Shown here one piece after another: positions 35,258 to 43,891 of a stretch of DNA of 64,000 nucleotides (positions are counted from its first letter, which is position 1; every line of letters starts with the position of its first letter). The position numbers and the translations under genes are program-made. The DNA lies in contig JAAYVF010000006.1 of the NCBI GenBank assembly GCA_012517325.1, positions 1 through 64,000 on the forward strand. The letters run 5' to 3'. The stretch is from Myxococcales bacterium (GTDB lineage Bacteria; Lernaellota; Lernaellaia; Lernaellales; Lernaellaceae). A model generated the notes under the pieces. That model saw only the letters and a program-made list of their open reading frames with translations. It was not told the DNA's origin and made no database searches.

Positions 35258-36424
35258 ATGGATTTTTCATTGAACGACGAACAACAAATGCTGGTGGATA
35301 TGTTGCGCAAGATGGGCCAGCGCGAAAATTTCAAGGATCTGGCCGTCGAGATCGACCGCACCGGAAAATTTCCGAAGCAACTGATGAAGAAGTACGCCGA
35401 CCTGGGTCTGCTGGGCATGACGCTTTCGCCCGAGTACGGCGGCGGCGGTCAGCCGGGCATCAACGCGGTGTTGGCCATCGAGGAACTGGCCAAGTTCAGC
35501 CCGATGATCGCCGCGCCGGTGTTCGAATCGAATGTCGGGCCGGTCAAGGTGATCAACAACTTCGGCACCGAGGAACAAAAACGGCAGATCATCCCCAACG
35601 TCTGCAAGGGCGAGATGAGCGTCTCGGTATCCATGACCGAGCCAGACGCCGGGTCCGATCTGGTTTCCCTGACCACGAAGCTGACGCCGGACGGTGACGA
35701 CTATCGGCTCAACGGCCGCAAGGCGTTCATCACCGGCGGCGAGGAAGCCAGCCATTACTTCGTCTATTGCCGGTTCGGCGACAAGCCCGGCTACGGCGGC
35801 ATCGGCGGCGTCCTGGTCGAAAAAGGCATGCCCGGTTTCAGCTTCGGCAAACAGGAAGAGTTTATGGGCTTGCGCGGAATGCCCTCGTGCGACCTGATTT
35901 TCGAGGACGTGCGCGTGCCGAAGGAAAACGTGGTCATTCAAAAGGGCCAGTTCAAGGATCTGATGACGACCTTCGACCTGGAGCGTTGCGGCAACGCGGC
36001 GATGTGCCTGGGCACGGCCGGCGGCGCGCTGGAAGAGGCCCGGAAATACGCCGGCGAACGCAATGCCTTCGGTAAACCGATCTGCGAATTCCAGGACATT
36101 CAATTCAAGATCGTCAACATGGCGATGAAACTGGACGCGGCCCGGCTGCTCGTCTATCGCGCGGCGGTCGGCGCCGGCCGCGGCTTCCCGTCGATGTACG
36201 AATCGGCGATGGGCAAATGCTTCGCCAACGAAATGGTCGCCGAGGTGACCGACGCGGCAATGCTGGTTTTCGGCGGCTACGGCTACAGCCGCGAGTTCCC
36301 GTTGGAGCGCATGCACCGCGACGCGCTGGCGTGGCGCGTGGCGGGCGGCACCGTACAGATGCTGCGGATCACCATGGCTTCGATCCTGTTCGCCCGCCGG
36401 TTCAATCAGCGCACGGGCGAATGA
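35258..36424 (+). CDS. Acyl-CoA dehydrogenase
   Basis: This is a 388-residue flavoprotein with the signatures VSVSMTEPDAGSDL and RNAFGKPICEFQDIQFK. The C-terminal segment reads VAGGTVQMLRIT: the Glu of the usual Y-E-G-T motif is absent, as in isovaleryl/long-chain-type enzymes where the base is a Glu on another helix, probably that in TFDLERCGN. That placement is from memory and worth modelling. It introduces an alpha,beta double bond into an acyl-CoA. Start 13 bases after PrpD. An electron-transfer flavoprotein must come from elsewhere. Confidence 0.9.
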   Translation: MDFSLNDEQQMLVDMLRKMGQRENFKDLAVEIDRTGKFPKQLMKKYADLGLLGMTLSPEYGGGGQPGINAVLAIEELAKFSPMIAAPVFESNVGPVKVINNFGTEEQKRQIIPNVCKGEMSVSVSMTEPDAGSDLVSLTTKLTPDGDDYRLNGRKAFITGGEEASHYFVYCRFGDKPGYGGIGGVLVEKGMPGFSFGKQEEFMGLRGMPSCDLIFEDVRVPKENVVIQKGQFKDLMTTFDLERCGNAAMCLGTAGGALEEARKYAGERNAFGKPICEFQDIQFKIVNMAMKLDAARLLVYRAAVGAGRGFPSMYESAMGKCFANEMVAEVTDAAMLVFGGYGYSREFPLERMHRDALAWRVAGGTVQMLRITMASILFARRFNQRTGE

Positions 36425-36472
36425 GGGCGCGCCGCGCGCTGGTCGCGGGCCAGAAAACAAGTCGAGGAAAAC

Positions 36473-38461
36473 ATGAAACACGCGGTCATGGGCAAGGTCC
36501 TTTGGGTCGATCTGACGACGGGCCGGTTCACGCCGGAAACGATCGCCGACGAGCTGTACGAAGCTTATCTCAGCGGGGTCGGGCTGGGCGCGCGCCTGCT
36601 TTACGACCGGATTCCGGCGGGCGCCGATCCGCTGGGCCCGGATAACATCCTGGGCGTCACCAGCGGTTTTCTCTGCGGCACCGGCGCGTTGTTCATGGGG
36701 CGCTGGATGGTGATGAGTAAAAGCCCGCTGACCGGCGGCTGGGGCGATTCCAACTGCGGCGGCAATTTCTCGCTGGCGATCAAACGCACCGGTTTCGACG
36801 CCATTTTCTTTTCCGGCATCAGCCCCCGGCCGGTCTACCTCAAGATTGTCGGTGGCCAGATCGAGCTGGTGGACGCGGCCCATTTGTGGGGCGTCGACGC
36901 CATCGAGGCCGAGGAAAAGCTGATCGCCGAATGCGGCGATAGCAAGGCCAAGGCGATCACCATCGGCCCGGCCGGCGAAAAGCTCAGCCTGATCTCGGGC
37001 ATCGTCAACGACGGCGGACGGATCGCCGCGCGGTCGGGCCTGGGCGCGGTCATGGGCAGCAAACGGCTGAAGGGCGTCGTGCTGGCCGGTAAAACGCCCC
37101 CCAAGGGCGCCGACGCGGAAAAAATCAAGGAACTGAACAAGAAGTTCATGAAGTGGTTCAGCAAAGGCGCCGGCCTGCAAAAGGTGCTCACCGGCGGCTT
37201 TCTCAATTTCTTCGCCCGGTTCCAACGGGTTTCGCCGATCGCCATGGCCGTGGCGCCGGATTTATTCAAGGCCGTCATGAGAAAATTCGGCACCATCAGT
37301 TCGAACGTGCTTTCCTCCGAGGGCGGCGATTCGCCGGTGAAAAACTGGAAGGGATCGGGCACGAAGGATTTTCCCATCGGTACGCACGCCGACCGGCTCA
37401 ATCCGCAAAAAATCATCGACCGCGAAACGAAAAAATATCATTGCTATTCGTGCCCTCTGGGCTGCGGCGGCGAGGTGACCCTCAAAAACGGCGGTAAAAG
37501 CCACAAGCCGGAATACGAGACCACCAGCGCCTTCGGCTCGCTGCTTCTGAACAACGACATCGAAGCGCTGTTTCAGGTCAACGACCTGCTCAACCGCGCC
37601 GGCATGGATACCATCTCTGCCGGCGGCACCGCCGCTTTCGCCATCGAATGCCTGGAAGAGGGCATCCTGACCAAGGAAGATTTGGACGGCCTGGATCTCA
37701 AGTGGGGCAACGCCGAAGCCGTCGTCGAATTGATCAAAAAAATGATTCGCCGGGAGGGCATCGGCGACGTATTGGCCGACGGCGTGAAGGTCGCCGCGGC
37801 GAAGATCGGCAAGGACGCGCACCGCTTCGCGATCCATGCCGGCGGGCAGGAACTGCCGATGCACGATTCGCGCTTCGACCCCGGGTTCGCCATCGCCTAT
37901 GCCTTGGAACCGACGCCGGGCCGGCACACGAATCACGGTTACCAATGGATCGATCTGTTCGCCTTGCACAAGATTTTCCCCGGTCTGCCGAAAACCAAAC
38001 CCTTGTCGCTCGTCAAATCGAAATACGATCCGACCGACAAGTGGATCCTGCAGGTGGCGGCCAGCAAATACATGCAATTGATGAATGCCGCCGGCGGCTG
38101 TTTGTTCGGCGCCGAGTTGGGCGGCCATCTGCCGATCATCGAATACCTGAACGCCGCCGCCGGTTGGGACCATCCGCCGCATTACTACCTGCAAGTCGGC
38201 GAACGGATTCAAACCTTGCGGCAAGCCTTCAATTTCAAACACGGCAAGCAACCGTTAAAAGATTTTGCCCTGCCGGCCCGCGCCACGGGTGAAGAGCCGC
38301 TGACTTCCGGACCGATGAAGGGCGTCAAGCTGGATATGGAACGCCTGACGCTCGATTTCCTGCAAGGGATGGGTTGGGATCCGCAAACGGCCAAGCCGAC
38401 CAGACAAAAACTGGAAGATTTGGGCCTCACCGACGTCGCCGCCGACATCAACGCCGTTTGA
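36473..38461 (+). CDS. Aldehyde ferredoxin oxidoreductase (tungsten type)
   Basis: This is a 662-residue protein of the AOR family. The N-terminal domain has GKVLWVDLTTGRFT, SGVGLGARLLYDRIP and SPLTGGWGDSNCGGNF. The [4Fe-4S] cluster ligands are CYSCPLGC (C-x2-C-x3-C) and a Cys in AAGGCLFGAE. HAGGQELPMHDSRFDPG is the conserved cofactor-proximal loop. The enzyme oxidises aldehydes to carboxylates with ferredoxin, or reduces acids, using tungstopterin. Next to a dehydratase-class glycyl radical enzyme it is well placed to take an aldehyde product. Last gene of the cluster. Confidence 0.93.
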   Translation: MKHAVMGKVLWVDLTTGRFTPETIADELYEAYLSGVGLGARLLYDRIPAGADPLGPDNILGVTSGFLCGTGALFMGRWMVMSKSPLTGGWGDSNCGGNFSLAIKRTGFDAIFFSGISPRPVYLKIVGGQIELVDAAHLWGVDAIEAEEKLIAECGDSKAKAITIGPAGEKLSLISGIVNDGGRIAARSGLGAVMGSKRLKGVVLAGKTPPKGADAEKIKELNKKFMKWFSKGAGLQKVLTGGFLNFFARFQRVSPIAMAVAPDLFKAVMRKFGTISSNVLSSEGGDSPVKNWKGSGTKDFPIGTHADRLNPQKIIDRETKKYHCYSCPLGCGGEVTLKNGGKSHKPEYETTSAFGSLLLNNDIEALFQVNDLLNRAGMDTISAGGTAAFAIECLEEGILTKEDLDGLDLKWGNAEAVVELIKKMIRREGIGDVLADGVKVAAAKIGKDAHRFAIHAGGQELPMHDSRFDPGFAIAYALEPTPGRHTNHGYQWIDLFALHKIFPGLPKTKPLSLVKSKYDPTDKWILQVAASKYMQLMNAAGGCLFGAELGGHLPIIEYLNAAAGWDHPPHYYLQVGERIQTLRQAFNFKHGKQPLKDFALPARATGEEPLTSGPMKGVKLDMERLTLDFLQGMGWDPQTAKPTRQKLEDLGLTDVAADINAV

Positions 38462-38471
38462 GCGGGGACAG

Positions 38472-38487
38472 TGGCACGCCTTAAGCT
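38472..38487 (+). promoter_or_regulatory. Sigma-54-like promoter upstream of the Cys-rich lipoprotein
   Basis: TGGCAC at 38472, five bases, then AAGCT. GG (38473) and GC (38485) are 12 bases apart start-to-start as sigma-54 requires, though the -12 element lacks TT. It is about 80 bases before the next start codon. Confidence 0.35.
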
Positions 38488-38567
38488 TTCCTGCTAAAAT
38501 AAATCGTTTAAAAAGCGTATAAATATTTTGACACTCCGGTGTTCGCCGCGCGACAAGGAATTTACGC

Positions 38568-39215
38568 ATGAAACATGAGCATCTGTTGCTGCTATTGGTC
38601 CTCGGCAACTTCATCTTCGGGGCGATCTTTTGTTTTTCCTGCGTGGACGGCGAGGACGGCCGGGACGGCCGTGACGGCGAGGTCATCGGCGCCGCGGACG
38701 ACGACCATGACGGCGGCCCGGATGACGAAACGGAAGAACCGGACGACGATGGCGGTGGCGACGACGACCAGACCGGCGATGACGACGGCACCGGCGACGA
38801 TGACGACGGCCTGACCGCCGATGATCTGCCCTACGCCGACGACTGCCCCGATCTCGCGGACTGCGTCGTGGCGGCCTGTCAGGCGACTCCCGATCCGGAC
38901 AGCTACGCGCTGCTGAAATGCACTTTGCAGAATTGTTCCGATCCGTACGCGGCCTGTTTCGGCCCTTACGGCGACGAGGCCTGCGTCACCGTGCTCAAAT
39001 GCCTCGAAGCCTGCCTGCCGGCCGATTGCCTCCAGGACTGCATGGCGCCGGCTTCCTACGAATCGCTGCTGCAATTCGCCGATGCCGGCATCTGTGTGGA
39101 AGAGAATTGTCCGGAAGCGCTGGCGGATCCGCTGCACAACATCGGTTGCTTCCTGGGCCCCTGCAACGCCCCGATTGCCGTCTGTTGCGGCGGTTCCGTT
39201 CTCGGGTGCATGTAA
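38568..39215 (+). CDS. Secreted Asp-rich, Cys-rich protein (probable lipoprotein)
   Basis: This is a 215-residue protein. A hydrophobic signal ends in IFCFSC, and the Cys is followed at once by collagen-like triplets GEDGRDGRDGE. An Asp/Gly linker of about 45 residues is next. The C-terminal 110 residues hold 18 Cys in pairs (ADC, AAC, QNC, CLEACLPADCLQDC), indicating a compact disulfide-rich domain. The lipobox is not ideal. No family recognised. Its start is 107 bases after the AOR gene, and the flavoprotein gene follows 48 bases on, whose product has the same post-Cys triplets. Confidence 0.65.
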   Translation: MKHEHLLLLLVLGNFIFGAIFCFSCVDGEDGRDGRDGEVIGAADDDHDGGPDDETEEPDDDGGGDDDQTGDDDGTGDDDDGLTADDLPYADDCPDLADCVVAACQATPDPDSYALLKCTLQNCSDPYAACFGPYGDEACVTVLKCLEACLPADCLQDCMAPASYESLLQFADAGICVEENCPEALADPLHNIGCFLGPCNAPIAVCCGGSVLGCM

Positions 39216-39263
39216 TCAATCCTATTTCCAACCGCTCGATCCAGCAGGAAAGGGAAATCGTCG

Positions 39264-40814
39264 ATGGAAGAAAAAGCGGGAAAGCCGATCAGCCGGAGAA
39301 AGTTTTTGTTCTGGGGCGCGGTGGCCACGACCGGCGTCTTGGTCGGTTGCGCGGGCAGCGACGGCAAGGACGGCCGGAACGGCAAGGACGCGGTTTTGTT
39401 CTCGGTCGATTGGGATGAAGAAACCGACGTCGTCGTCATCGGTGCGGGCGGTGCGGGCCTGGTGGCGGCCATCGAAGCCAAAAGCAAGGGCGCGGGCGTT
39501 ATCGTGCTGGAAAAATCCGACAACCTCGGCGGCAACACCGCTTTTTCCGGGGGTGTCGTCCAGGCCTCGGGCACCAAATACCAGCAGCAGTTCGGCATTT
39601 CCGGCGATACGCCGGAAAAGCATTACCAATATTGGCTGGAAGCCGGCGAAGGCGTCGCCGACGCCGAACTGGTCCGCACGATGGCCTACAATTCCGCCGG
39701 CGATCTGGACTGGCTGGTGGGGATGGGCCTGACCATCACCAAGATCTACGCGATCGATCCGATCCCTTACATCGATCCCGAGCTGATTCCGGCGCGGTTG
39801 CACGTCGCCGACGGTCTCGGCGGCGGCTATTTCAGCGTGCTCAAGGAACAGGCGCAGAAATCCCAGGTGGATATCCGCATCGAAAGCCCGGTCACGCAGT
39901 TGATCGCCGACGCGGACAAACGGGTGGTCGGCGTTTGCGTCGGCGACGGCGAGGATGCGTTGTACATCAAGGCGCGCCGGGCCGTAGTCGTAGCCGCCGG
40001 CGGTTTCGATTGCAACGACGAGCTGGCGAAAGCCTATTCGCCGCAATTGTACAAGGATCTGGAAAACCAACTGAGCCTGGCCTGCACCGGCAACACCGGT
40101 GATGTTTTGAAAATGGGCCTGGCGATCGGCGCGGCGCCAGCCGGCTTCGGCGGCACGATCGCCTATCCGGCGATGCGCATCGGGCGAAACGAGGCCGATC
40201 TGCCGATTCCCGGCATCTGGGTGAACAAGTACGGCCAGCGGTTCGTCAACGAAGCCGCGCATTACGGCTACGTCGCGCGTGCGGTGTTCGACCAGGAAGA
40301 ACACATCGCCTGGGCGGTGTTCGATGAAAACGTCCGGCAAATGGGCGGTTCCGTGATCGGCGGCTGGAGCGACGACCTGGCGGCGGAAATCGCCAGCGGC
40401 AAGATTCTCACCGCCGACACGCCGGAAGCGTTGGCCGACGCCATGGGCGTGAATGCCGGGCAGTTGGCGCTGACCCTGCAAAAATGGAACGCGGACATCG
40501 CCGACGAAGACGCGGATACCCTCTATCAAAAAGCCGTCGCGCTCCAGGCGCTCGACACGCCGCCGTACTACGCGACCTCGGTATATTTCTACAATGTCGG
40601 TTCGGTCGGCGGCTTGAAGATCAACTCCAAGGCCCAGGTCATCGGCAATGACGGCGAGCCGATCATGGGACTTTACGCCGCCGGAATGGCCGCCGGCGGT
40701 TTCATCGGTCCTTACTATCCGGGCAGCGGCACGGCCGTGACCGCGACGATCGTCTTCGGCCGCCTGGCCGGCCGCAATGCCGCGGCGGAAACCGCGGTCG
40801 CCGACGGCGATTGA
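39264..40814 (+). CDS. Tat-exported FAD-dependent oxidoreductase (fumarate reductase/KstD-like flavoprotein)
   Basis: This is a 516-residue protein. The N-terminus has a twin-arginine motif ISRRKFLFWGA and a lipobox L-V-G-C, so it is probably folded in the cytoplasm and anchored outside as a lipoprotein. GSDGKDGRNGKDA triplets follow. The FAD loop is DVVVIGAGGAGLVAAIEAKS, and NLGGNTAFSGGVVQASGT matches the fumarate reductase/urocanate reductase/3-ketosteroid dehydrogenase family; the end has GLYAAGMAAGGFIGPYYPGS. It lacks its own haem or FMN domain. It could serve as a terminal reductase for an enoate-like electron acceptor. Confidence 0.85.
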   Translation: MEEKAGKPISRRKFLFWGAVATTGVLVGCAGSDGKDGRNGKDAVLFSVDWDEETDVVVIGAGGAGLVAAIEAKSKGAGVIVLEKSDNLGGNTAFSGGVVQASGTKYQQQFGISGDTPEKHYQYWLEAGEGVADAELVRTMAYNSAGDLDWLVGMGLTITKIYAIDPIPYIDPELIPARLHVADGLGGGYFSVLKEQAQKSQVDIRIESPVTQLIADADKRVVGVCVGDGEDALYIKARRAVVVAAGGFDCNDELAKAYSPQLYKDLENQLSLACTGNTGDVLKMGLAIGAAPAGFGGTIAYPAMRIGRNEADLPIPGIWVNKYGQRFVNEAAHYGYVARAVFDQEEHIAWAVFDENVRQMGGSVIGGWSDDLAAEIASGKILTADTPEALADAMGVNAGQLALTLQKWNADIADEDADTLYQKAVALQALDTPPYYATSVYFYNVGSVGGLKINSKAQVIGNDGEPIMGLYAAGMAAGGFIGPYYPGSGTAVTATIVFGRLAGRNAAAETAVADGD

Positions 40815-40848
40815 CGGACCGCCGGTTTTTCCGGCCAATCATCCGGGC

Positions 40849-42798
40849 TTAGATATTGATGGTTTCGATGGCCAGACTGCTGTCGGTTTCAAGGCCGAAG
40901 TAGTCGGTAATCGGCTTGCTGAGCCGGTTCAGGCGGCTGAAAAACAGCAGGCGGCCGCGTTCCCGAAGGGACTTGCCGGGCGTGATGAAGCGTTCCATCC
41001 CGATCAGCACGAGCCATTTCTTGGGATCGCGCGGGATCTTGATTTGCTGGGAATTTTTCAACTCCGCCAGCACCGCACGCACGTTGGGTTGTTCCATGTA
41101 ACCGTAGTGGGTTTGCACCGAGGCGATGGTTCCCTCTTCGCCCTGGCTGAGGATTTGCGCCGTGGTTCGTCCGGCTTCGGGGATGAACGGCGTGTTTTCC
41201 TGGAAGACGGAGAAAAAGATCAGGTGCTTGGGCAGGATTTTCCAGCTTTTGTAATGGGCGGCCATCACCGGTGGCACGGTGTCTTTGATCGTCAGCACCG
41301 GCCGGGAAGCCATCACGACCAGTGAAACCGAGGAGATCGGATCGGTGTGCTGCCGCTTTTTCTCGATCAGCGCCTCGACGGTCAACTCGTGTGTGCCGAA
41401 CCGCCGCTGGTAAGCCGCCGAAAGCCATTGGCGCCCCCAGCGCCAGTTGTCCATGACCAGGAAGAAGGCCAAACCGATGATGACCGGCACGTACCCGCCG
41501 CTGGAAAATTTCATCAGGTTGGAAAAGAAAAAGGACAGATCGACCGCGAAAAGAACAAGGAAAACGGGAAGAATCCAGCGCAGTTTCCATTGCAGCACGT
41601 AATGCGTCACGACGAAGAAGGAGAGGGTGGTAATGACCATGGTGCCGGTCACGGCCAGGCCGTAAGCCGCCGCCAGATTTCCGGAGGAGCGGAAACCGAG
41701 AACGAGCGTCACGCAACCGATGAACAGAAGAAAATTGATAAACGGCACGTAGATCTGACCACGCACCTCGGGATTGGTGTGAATGATCTTGAGGCGCGGG
41801 AACACGCCCAAGGCGATCGCCTGTTGGGTCATTGAAAACGCACCGGAAATCAGCGCCTGACTGGCGATGATCGTGGCGACGGTGGCGAGAATGACCATGG
41901 GGATCATGAGCATCGCCGGACAGACGGCGTAGAACACGTGGTTATTGGCGATCGGCTGGCCGCTCAGGAGCACGGCGCCTTGCCCGAAGTAATTCAGTAG
42001 GAGGCAGGGGAAAACGATGCCCAGCCAGGACTGGCCGATAGCGCGGTGGCCGAAGTGGCCCATATCCGCATACAGCGCTTCGCCGCCGGTCACGCAGAGC
42101 ACCACGGCGCCCAGGATGTAAACCGAACTTAATTTGTAATGCGCCAGCAGGTTGACGGCATAAACGGGATTGAGGGCTTTAATCACCTCGGGATGTTTCA
42201 GAATTTGCAGCACACCCAGCAGGGCGATCGCCACGAACCATATAAGCATGACCGGCCCGAAGAGCCACCCCAGGCTGCGCGAGCCTCGCTTCTGGATGGA
42301 AAACAGCGAGGCCAAGATCAACAGCGTTACCGGGACGACGTAGGGTTGGGCCGCGGGAGTGACGACCTGGAGGCCTTCCACCGCCGAAAGAACGGAGATG
42401 GCCGGGGTGATCATGCCGTCGCCGTAGAGCAGGCAGGCGCCGATGAGAATCGGCACCGCGATGCCGGCGCCGATCCAGGAGGGAATCCGCTGTTTCGTTT
42501 TTGGCGAGCGCTGGTTGTTGGTGATCAACGCCCAGAGAGCGAAAATGCCGCCTTCGCCGTTGTTGTCGGCGCACATGATCAAGCCGACGTACTTGACGGA
42601 GATGACGATGGTCAGGGCCCAAAAGATCAGGGAAATCGCGCCGAAAACGTTATCCGGCGTCGTCGGAATGTGAAAGTGGCCGAAAAACGTCTCGCTGACG
42701 GCATACAGCGGTGATGTGCCGATATCCCCGTAAACGACACCGAGGGCGCCGAGTAGGAGAAGAGAGGTAGCGGACCGGTGTCCGGCGGTGTCGGTCAT
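40849..42798 (-). CDS. kup: Low-affinity potassium transporter Kup
   Basis: This is a 649-residue protein, full length for KUP/HAK/KT transporters. It begins with LLLLGALGVVYGDIGTSPLY, the family hallmark, then ADNNGEGGIFALWALI, GGEALYADMGHFG and a 150-residue cytoplasmic C-terminus. About twelve membrane helices. It takes up potassium with protons. Monocistronic by position; convergent with the flavoprotein gene, with a GCCGG/CCGGC hairpin between them. Confidence 0.95.
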   Translation of the reverse strand: MTDTAGHRSATSLLLLGALGVVYGDIGTSPLYAVSETFFGHFHIPTTPDNVFGAISLIFWALTIVISVKYVGLIMCADNNGEGGIFALWALITNNQRSPKTKQRIPSWIGAGIAVPILIGACLLYGDGMITPAISVLSAVEGLQVVTPAAQPYVVPVTLLILASLFSIQKRGSRSLGWLFGPVMLIWFVAIALLGVLQILKHPEVIKALNPVYAVNLLAHYKLSSVYILGAVVLCVTGGEALYADMGHFGHRAIGQSWLGIVFPCLLLNYFGQGAVLLSGQPIANNHVFYAVCPAMLMIPMVILATVATIIASQALISGAFSMTQQAIALGVFPRLKIIHTNPEVRGQIYVPFINFLLFIGCVTLVLGFRSSGNLAAAYGLAVTGTMVITTLSFFVVTHYVLQWKLRWILPVFLVLFAVDLSFFFSNLMKFSSGGYVPVIIGLAFFLVMDNWRWGRQWLSAAYQRRFGTHELTVEALIEKKRQHTDPISSVSLVVMASRPVLTIKDTVPPVMAAHYKSWKILPKHLIFFSVFQENTPFIPEAGRTTAQILSQGEEGTIASVQTHYGYMEQPNVRAVLAELKNSQQIKIPRDPKKWLVLIGMERFITPGKSLRERGRLLFFSRLNRLSKPITDYFGLETDSSLAIETINI

Positions 42799-43015
42799 TT
42801 CAGTCCATTCGTTTTCGTTTAATTGAAGCAGTCTGATCCGACAGATCGACCGTGGCCGATCACTCGGCCATGATGCGCTAAAAATGTTGCCGGGCGCAAA
42901 CTGTTTTTCCGGATTGTTGCGAGGCGCGCCCGGCTCGGCCGAGGCGATAAGATGAACAACAATAGGTTGATCGTCAAGCGCTTGAGGCGCTTCGGGGATG
43001 ACGGGACAATGTGTG

Positions 43016-43891
43016 CTATCCGACCAGATTTCGCACGAAAACCAGCACGCCGCGCACCGTTTGCAGCAATTCGACCAGGGCGCCGGGCATCGGCTTGCCG
43101 GCGAACAAGTCGGCGATCGGCCCGAGCAGCTCGTCGACCGGGGTCGGCAGCAGGATGCCGGGCAGTTTGAATTCGCCTTCCAGGCGCAGCAGATTGGCCG
43201 GCACCAGGTCGTCGGATTGGTCGTCGATTTCGGCGATGATTTCCGCGATGCCGTCGATCAGCAGGTCGATCCCGGCGATCATTTCGTCCAGGCCGGCGAC
43301 CAGCAGGGTGTTGTCGATCAGCCGGCTTGGATGCAGCAGTACGCCGAGCCAGTCGCCGACGCCCAGCAGATTGCCGGTGGTCCGGGAACCGCCGAGCGAA
43401 TCGACGACGTCGGCCACGCCCCAAATCAGATGGCCGGCCGCGTCGAGAATGAAGGCTTCGCCGCGATCCACCTCAACCCGGCCCAGTGCCGTGCTGCCGC
43501 CCTGTTCGGTCATGACGAATCGCTCGATGATCCGCGAGAAATCGAGATCCGTTTCGGCCACGGGCATCAGGACCGCAAGATCCTGGCCCACCTCCCGGCC
43601 GTCGCCAAGAATGGTGTCGATGGTCGTCAGCAGGTCGGTTTCGTCGAGCATGTACCGGCTGACGTCATCGAGGACGCCGAACGCGAACCGGACTGTTTCG
43701 ACCACGCCGGTCGCCAGTTGCGCGGCCGCGTCGTCGGCCGGCGCGGCGGCCAGGCGGTCGAGCGCCGAATAGAAGTCGCCGCGCGCCAGGTAGTAGTAGC
43801 CCCAGTCGGTCGGGTCGTCGCCGGACGGCGGATGGATGTAGTCGTCGGTCGTCGCCTGGGCGGCCGGCAGCGCCGTCTCCGGTTCGTAGGT
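43016..43891 (-). pseudogene. Reading frame lacking a start, directly behind an in-frame TAG
   Basis: The minus-strand frame from 43891 to 43016 is open for 291 codons, and its first codon follows the TAG that ends the GH88/105 gene, in the same frame. The beginning (DWGYYYLARGDFYSALDRLA) looks like the interior of a mature helical-repeat protein. It has no ATG; the only start-like codon is a GTG at 43705 without a ribosome site. The C-terminal part is Leu/Ile-rich amphipathic helices (LDEMIAGIDLLIDGIAEI). Simplest view: a lipoprotein gene that lost its 5' end. Stop readthrough fusing it to the upstream protein is the alternative. Confidence 0.5.

Noticed and set aside
35267-37225. 652-codon minus-strand open frame
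   Set aside because: Antisense to acyl-CoA dehydrogenase and AOR.
29677-38461. Benzyl- or alkylsuccinate synthase locus
   Set aside because: The radical enzyme has the Cys-x-Glu dehydratase/lyase pattern, and no small accessory subunits, activase or mutase genes are present.
29677-38461. Bacterial microcompartment for diol use
   Set aside because: No shell-protein (BMC or Pvm) genes are in the cluster, and the enzymes lack obvious encapsulation peptides.
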